Shown piece after piece: positions 59,641-64,000 of a stretch of DNA of 64,000 bases (position 1 is the stretch's first letter; each line of letters opens with the position of its first letter). The position numbers were made by a program, and so were the translations under genes. The DNA is from Allobosea sp. Its GTDB lineage: Bacteria > Pseudomonadota > Alphaproteobacteria > Rhizobiales > Kaistiaceae. The notes beneath the pieces are model-generated. The model was given only the letters and a program-made list of their open reading frames with translations. It searched no databases and was not told where the DNA came from. The DNA lies in the NCBI GenBank assembly GCA_017307955.1, contig JAFKFV010000019.1:1-64000 (forward strand), read 5' to 3'.

Positions 59641-60225
59641 CTAGTCCGCCCGCCGCCCGAGTTCGCGCATCTGGTCCAGCCAGCCCTTGCGGGCCTCCTC
59701 GCTCACGCCCTCGGCATTGCCGAAGAAGGTTTCGTGGATCGGCTTCATGCCTGTGAAGGCGAGGATATTGCGCTCCAGTCCCCGCACGCCATGCGCGCCG
59801 AAGAACCAGCGATAGATCATCGCCGGCATGCCCATTGTGACCACGACGCGGGCCGAGCGGCCGGCGAGCAGCTTTTTCGGGAAGCCGTTTTCCTGATAGG
59901 CGAAGGCTGTCCCCGGCCGGAAGACCTGTTCGAGAAAGGCCTTCAGAAGCGCCGGCATGGTCCCGAGCCAGAGCGGGAAGACGAGCACGACATGTTCGGC
60001 GGCGGTGAGCGCCGCGGCCGCGGTCGCGAGGCTGTCCGGCAGCGCGCCATGCTGGAACTCCTGCTGGGACCTCATGAAAGGGATCTCCATCCCCGCGAGG
60101 CGGAGCACCTCCGCGTCATGGCCGGCGGCCCTGGCGCCCTCGGCATAGGCCGCCGCGAGCGCATGGCAGAGGCGGCCATCCGCCGGGTCGGGATGGCCGT
60201 CGATGATGAGGATCCGCTTCGCCAT
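59641..60225 (-). CDS. NAD(P)H-dependent oxidoreductase (flavodoxin-like fold)
   Basis: This 194-residue FMN/FAD-type quinone or nitro reductase has the flavodoxin-like start RILIIDGHPDPADGRLCHAL, the HVVLVFPLWLGTMPALLKAF stretch and the FRPGTAFAYQENGFPKKLLA loop typical of MdaB/YwrO/KefF-like proteins. Substrate is unknown. It lies 98 bases from the aldo/keto reductase gene, on the same strand, so the two may share a transcript. Confidence 0.88.
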   Translation of the reverse strand: MAKRILIIDGHPDPADGRLCHALAAAYAEGARAAGHDAEVLRLAGMEIPFMRSQQEFQHGALPDSLATAAAALTAAEHVVLVFPLWLGTMPALLKAFLEQVFRPGTAFAYQENGFPKKLLAGRSARVVVTMGMPAMIYRWFFGAHGVRGLERNILAFTGMKPIHETFFGNAEGVSEEARKGWLDQMRELGRRAD

Positions 60226-60322
60226 GGTCTCTCCCTCCTCCTATCCGAGGCGGGGAGACCATGCGCGCCCACCGGCCGTGCGCCTTGATCGCGATCAACC
60301 GGCGATGATTCCAGGCGGCGGC

Positions 60323-61303
60323 TCAGGCGAATCCGACAACCGCATGCGGAACATAGGGTTTTTCGAGTTCTGTCAGCTCATAATCATCGAGCTTCACGGA
60401 GAGCGCGGCGGCCGCATCGTCGAGATGCTCCACCTTTGTCGCGCCGACGATCGGCGCCGCGACCGGCGATTTCTGCAGCACCCAGGCGAGCGCCACCTGC
60501 GCGCGCGGAATGCCCCGCTCGGCCGCGACATGCGCCACCGCCTCGACGACCTTCTTGTCCGCCTCGGCGGTCTTGTCATAGAGGCTCTTGCCGAACTCGT
60601 CCTTCTCGCCGCGCGCCGTCGCGGTGTCCCAGTCGCGCGTCAGGCGGCCGCGGGCGAGCGGGCTCCAGGGAATGACGCCGATGCCCTCCGAGACGCAGAG
60701 CGGCAGCATCTCGCGCTCCTCCTCGCGGTAGAGCAAATTGACGTAGTTCTGCATCGAGACGAAGCGGGTCCAGCCGTTTTTCTCCTGCAGCGCCAGCATC
60801 TTGGCGAACTGCCAAGCGAACATTGACGAGGCGCCGATATAGCGTGCCTTGCCGGCCCGGACGACATCTTCCAGCGCTTCCAGCGTCTCCTCGATCGGCG
60901 TCGCATAGTCGAAGCGGTGCACCTGGTAGAGGTCGACATAGTCGGTGCCGAGCCGGCGGAGGCTGTTGTCGATCTCGGAGAGGATCGCCTTCCTGGAGAG
61001 GCCGGCGCCGTTCGGGCCCGGGCGCATGCGGCCATAGACCTTGGTGGCGATAACCACCTCGTCGCGCCTGGCGAAATCCTTGAGCGCGCGGCCGAGGATT
61101 TCCTCGCTGGTCCCCTCCGAATAGCCGTTGGCCGTATCGAAGAAATTGATGCCGAGGTCGAGCGCCTTGCGGATGAAGGGGCGGCTCTGGTCTTCCGGCA
61201 GCGTCCAGTTATGGGTACCGCGGGCCGGGTCGCCATAGCTCATGCAGCCGAGGCAGATGCGCGAGACTTCGAGGCCGGTGCGGCCGAGACGCGTATAGTC
61301 CAT
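60323..61303 (-). CDS. Aldo/keto reductase
   Basis: This 326-residue NADPH-dependent oxidoreductase has the AKR barrel with catalytic Asp and Tyr in FFDTANGYSEGTSEEILG, Lys in VIATKVYGRM and His in YVDLYQVHRFD, and the nucleotide loop SPLARGRLTRDWD. It resembles the YajO/Tas-like AKR group. The N-terminus MDYTRLGRTGLEVSRICLGC is standard. GGAGGATCC precedes the ATG. Confidence 0.93.
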   Translation of the reverse strand: MDYTRLGRTGLEVSRICLGCMSYGDPARGTHNWTLPEDQSRPFIRKALDLGINFFDTANGYSEGTSEEILGRALKDFARRDEVVIATKVYGRMRPGPNGAGLSRKAILSEIDNSLRRLGTDYVDLYQVHRFDYATPIEETLEALEDVVRAGKARYIGASSMFAWQFAKMLALQEKNGWTRFVSMQNYVNLLYREEEREMLPLCVSEGIGVIPWSPLARGRLTRDWDTATARGEKDEFGKSLYDKTAEADKKVVEAVAHVAAERGIPRAQVALAWVLQKSPVAAPIVGATKVEHLDDAAAALSVKLDDYELTELEKPYVPHAVVGFA

Positions 61304-61477
61304 GGGGGATCCTCCGGTGGCGTTCGGGTGTGCGGCAAGCGCAAGAGGCCGCAGGGAGCGGCCCCGACCATCGACGCTGCGGCAGATGCAGGCGCGATCG
61401 ATCGTATCGATTCAAAGCTTAGCCCGAGCGAACGCTGCCGGTCAGCCCATAATTTCGTGATTGCGCGGCAAGCCGCC

Positions 61478-61963
61478 CTATTCCGGCCGTTCGCCCGGCC
61501 AGGTGACGACGTAGTCCTCGTAGTCCTCGACCGGGATATCCGCCTCGCTCACCGTGCGGCCCGAGACGGAAATGCCGGCTTCATGCACCGTCTCCGGATC
61601 GCCCGAGACGAGCGGGTGCCACCAGTAGAGGTCGCGGCCTTCCGCGACGAGGCGGTAGCCGCAGGTCGCCGGCAGCCAGGTGAGCGTGCGCACGGCATGC
61701 GGGTCGAGCGGGATGCAGTCCGGCACGCGCGTCGTCCGGTTGGGATAATCGGCGCAGCGGCAGCTTTCGTCGTCGAGCAGCTCGCAGGCGATCGCCGTCC
61801 AGACGATCTCGCCGGTGTCCCAGTCCTCCAGCTTGTTGAGGCAGCAGCGCGCGCAGCCGTCGCAGAGCGATTCCCACTGCTCCGTGCTCATCTCTTCGAG
61901 CGTCAGGCGCTTCCAGAACGGGCTTTCGGCGTCACCGGTCTCGCCGCTGCTTTGAACGGGCAT
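61478..61963 (-). CDS. YcgN family cysteine-cluster protein
   Basis: This 161-residue cytosolic protein has the YcgN/UPF0260 cysteine cluster: WESLCDGCARCCLNKLED near residue 35, then ACELLDDESCRCADYPNR and VPDCIPLD, and LTWLPATCGYRLVAEGRDLY. The cysteines probably bind a metal. Function is not established. It is divergent from the penicillin-binding protein gene. Confidence 0.92.
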   Translation of the reverse strand: MPVQSSGETGDAESPFWKRLTLEEMSTEQWESLCDGCARCCLNKLEDWDTGEIVWTAIACELLDDESCRCADYPNRTTRVPDCIPLDPHAVRTLTWLPATCGYRLVAEGRDLYWWHPLVSGDPETVHEAGISVSGRTVSEADIPVEDYEDYVVTWPGERPE

Positions 61964-62097
61964 GAGAGTTGCGTATCCTTGATCGAACCTCTGCGACCGG
62001 GAGGTCCTAGCAGTTTTCCGTTCCGATTTGGAACGCCTTCTGCGAGGTCACCCGTGCCCTCGTCCCGGAACAGGCCGTGCCGCGCATTCTCGAGTCC

Positions 62098-64000
62098 ATG
62101 ATGGCCTGGCCGATCCTCGCCCGCTGGCGCGGCAGGGGGCGGCTGGCGCCGCTGGAGCCCGGCGCCTCGGCCAAGCCGGCCGCCGAGATCGTGCGCTCGC
62201 TGCGCGGCGGCGATGCGCCTACCGCCCTTCCCGCCCCGCCGCCACAGCAGCAGCCGCAGCCGCAGCCGAGCGTGCTCCCGGCGCCCGAGGCGACGCGACC
62301 GGACCTAGCAATGCTCGGACGGCGCCGCGGCCTGCGGCTCATCGAGATCGACGCGCTCATCGATTCGGGCCTCTACAATCTCTGGCGGGACATCACCGAA
62401 GCGGCCGAGGCGGCGTCCCGATTCATGCGGCGCTTCCGCGTCAGCGGCATTCTGCGCGTTCCGGTCGAGCTCATCGGCGACGGGCTGACGCTCGGCGCCG
62501 GTGCCGGCGTGGTGATGCTGACCCTCGCGCTACCGGCCTTCGACGCGACCCGCGGCGACTGGATGGCGCAGCAGGACTATTCCGTCACTTTTCTCGATCG
62601 CTACGGCACCGAGATCGGCAAGCGCGGCGTGCGCCATTCCGACGCCGTCGCGCTTGAGCAGATGCCGGACAGCCTGATCAAGGCGACGCTCGCCACCGAG
62701 GACCGCCGCTTCTATTCGCATTTCGGCATCGACATCGTCGGTACGTCGCGGGCGCTGTTCGAGAACCTCCGCTCCGACGACGTCGTCCAGGGTGGTTCGT
62801 CGATCACGCAGCAGCTCGCCAAGAACCTCTTCCTTTCCAACGAGCGCACCATCGACCGCAAGATCAAGGAAGCCTTCCTCGCGCTCTGGCTGGAGGCGAA
62901 CCTCTCCAAGCACGACATCCTGCAGCTCTATCTCGACCGCGCCTATATGGGCGGAGGGAATTTCGGCGCCGCGGCGGCCGCCGAATTCTATTTCGGCAAG
63001 AAGGTCACCGATCTCGACCTTGCCGAATCCGCGATGCTGGCCGGGCTCTACAAGGCCCCGGCCCGCTATGCGCCGCATGTGAACCTGCCCGCCGCCCGCG
63101 CCCGGGCCAACCAGGTGCTGACCAACATGGTCGATGCCGGCTTCATGACGGAGGGGCAGGTGCTGGCCGCCCGCCGCGCGCCGGCCGATGTCGTGCGCAA
63201 GGATGCGGGCGAGGCGCCGGACTATTTCCTCGACTGGGCCTTCGAGGAGGTGAAGCGGCAGGTGCCGGATGGCGACCGCAGCCTCATCGTGCGCAGCACG
63301 GTCGATCCCGGTCTGGAGCGCGTGGTCGACGATGCCGTCGAGAGTACGCTCCGCGAATCCGGCGAACGTTACCGCGTCTCGCAGGCGGCGATGGTGTTGG
63401 CGGAGCCCGACGGCGCCGTCCGGGCGATGGCGGGCGGGCGCGATTATGGCGAAAGCCAATTCAACCGCGCGACCGGCGCGCTCCGCCAGCCGGGCTCGTC
63501 CTTCAAGCCCTTCGTCTATGCCGCCGCGGTGCGCGACGGCTACACGCCCGAGACCATCGTCAAGGATGCGCCGATCTCGATCGGCAACTGGTCGCCCAAG
63601 AACTATGGCGGCCGCTTCATGGGCAATATCTCGCTGACGACGGCGCTGATCCATTCGCTGAACACCGTCGCAGTCCGACTCGCCGGCGCCGTCGGCCGCG
63701 ACACGATCATCGAGCTCGCCCATCGGATGGGGATCACCACCAAGATCCTCAACACCAAGTCGCTGCCGCTCGGCGCCACCGAGGTCACGGTGCTCGACAT
63801 GACCGGCGCTTATGCGGTGTTCGCCAATGGCGGCTTCCGCGCCCGGCCCTATGCCTTCACCGAGATCGTCAACAGCTCTGGCGACCTCGTCTACGACCGC
63901 AAGCGTGATGCAGCGACGCCCGAGCAGGTGCTCGATGCCGACACCGTCGCGAAGATGAACTTCATGCTCTCGCAGGTACCCGAGCGCGGCACCGGCCGCG
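62098..64000 (+). CDS. Class A penicillin-binding protein (PBP1A-like), partial
   Basis: This bifunctional peptidoglycan synthase is cut by the window end after about 634 residues. After a Gln/Pro-rich cytoplasmic part and a membrane segment near residues 120-145, the glycosyltransferase domain shows ATEDRRFYSHFGID and GGSSITQQLAKNLFLSNERT, and the transpeptidase domain includes GSSFKPFVYAAAV with the SxxK nucleophile and HSLNTVAVRLA. The C-terminal end is missing. ATG 62098 is used; an in-frame GTG at 62077 with GGAACAGG upstream is also possible. Confidence 0.9.
   Translation, partial: MMAWPILARWRGRGRLAPLEPGASAKPAAEIVRSLRGGDAPTALPAPPPQQQPQPQPSVLPAPEATRPDLAMLGRRRGLRLIEIDALIDSGLYNLWRDITEAAEAASRFMRRFRVSGILRVPVELIGDGLTLGAGAGVVMLTLALPAFDATRGDWMAQQDYSVTFLDRYGTEIGKRGVRHSDAVALEQMPDSLIKATLATEDRRFYSHFGIDIVGTSRALFENLRSDDVVQGGSSITQQLAKNLFLSNERTIDRKIKEAFLALWLEANLSKHDILQLYLDRAYMGGGNFGAAAAAEFYFGKKVTDLDLAESAMLAGLYKAPARYAPHVNLPAARARANQVLTNMVDAGFMTEGQVLAARRAPADVVRKDAGEAPDYFLDWAFEEVKRQVPDGDRSLIVRSTVDPGLERVVDDAVESTLRESGERYRVSQAAMVLAEPDGAVRAMAGGRDYGESQFNRATGALRQPGSSFKPFVYAAAVRDGYTPETIVKDAPISIGNWSPKNYGGRFMGNISLTTALIHSLNTVAVRLAGAVGRDTIIELAHRMGITTKILNTKSLPLGATEVTVLDMTGAYAVFANGGFRARPYAFTEIVNSSGDLVYDRKRDAATPEQVLDADTVAKMNFMLSQVPERGTGR

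Noticed and set aside
1..64000. CRISPR arrays, rRNA, tRNA and insertion sequences
   Set aside because: I looked for direct repeats with spacers, cloverleaf-type sequences and transposase frames and saw none; the only regular repeat is the 142-bp array, which has no spacers.

Overview
The window is high-GC DNA from an alphaproteobacterium, most likely of the order Hyphomicrobiales (Rhizobiales). The evidence is the ccmI-ccmE-ccmF-ccmH / degP / response regulator / histidine kinase / glnE gene order, a FeuN-FeuP-FeuQ signalling operon, an RcGTA-type gene transfer agent (GTA) cluster and rhizobial intergenic palindromes. The genus cannot be fixed from sequence alone.

Layout. 1-7.3 kb, all minus strand: a LacI-type regulator, a sugar isomerase/epimerase and a Gfo/Idh/MocA dehydrogenase, then after a strong terminator and an operator-rich spacer a sugar-binding protein and two ABC permeases. 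This looks like uptake plus first oxidation/isomerisation of a sugar or polyol; no ATPase gene is inside the window. 7.4-28.9 kb is core chromosome: aminopeptidase N, a PleC/DivJ-like PAS histidine kinase, glnE, an OmpR-type two-component pair, DegP, the cytochrome c maturation genes, a glycine-zipper lipoprotein, feuN-feuP-feuQ, a holin-like protein and small exported proteins.

29.0-45.6 kb is an RcGTA-like structural cluster on the minus strand, read from the right: small terminase-like protein, large terminase, portal, prohead protease, capsid, connectors, tail protein, tape measure and baseplate/host-specificity proteins. It has odd insertions: a Phd/VapC toxin-antitoxin pair on the opposite strand between portal-side genes and protease, a three-copy 142-bp tandem repeat plus terminator between capsid and connector, and an exported 'moron' gene with its own terminator.

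46-59.6 kb is accessory. By eye it is lower in GC in two stretches. One holds an overlapping two-gene module of unknown function (a protein with a C-terminal phospholipase-D-like DPYL...HDRF signature plus a helical partner). The other holds a PP2C phosphatase-kinase-kinase operon. Between them are a glycine-rich secreted protein, a GFA-family protein, a curlin-CsgH-curlin locus, a DUF1254/DUF1214 protein and a decayed curlin fragment. A truncated CatB-type acetyltransferase marks the right edge. 59.6-64 kb returns to core-like genes: a flavodoxin-fold oxidoreductase, an aldo/keto reductase, a YcgN-type cysteine-cluster protein and the start of a class A penicillin-binding protein that runs off the window.

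The two best candidates for an undescribed system are the two-gene module at 46.6-49.6 kb and the PP2C-kinase-kinase operon at 55.3-58.5 kb. Both are compact, have overlapping genes, and lie in compositionally distinct accessory DNA beside a GTA, a setting typical of defence genes. The function is inference. All coordinates include the stop codon; GC statements are by eye.
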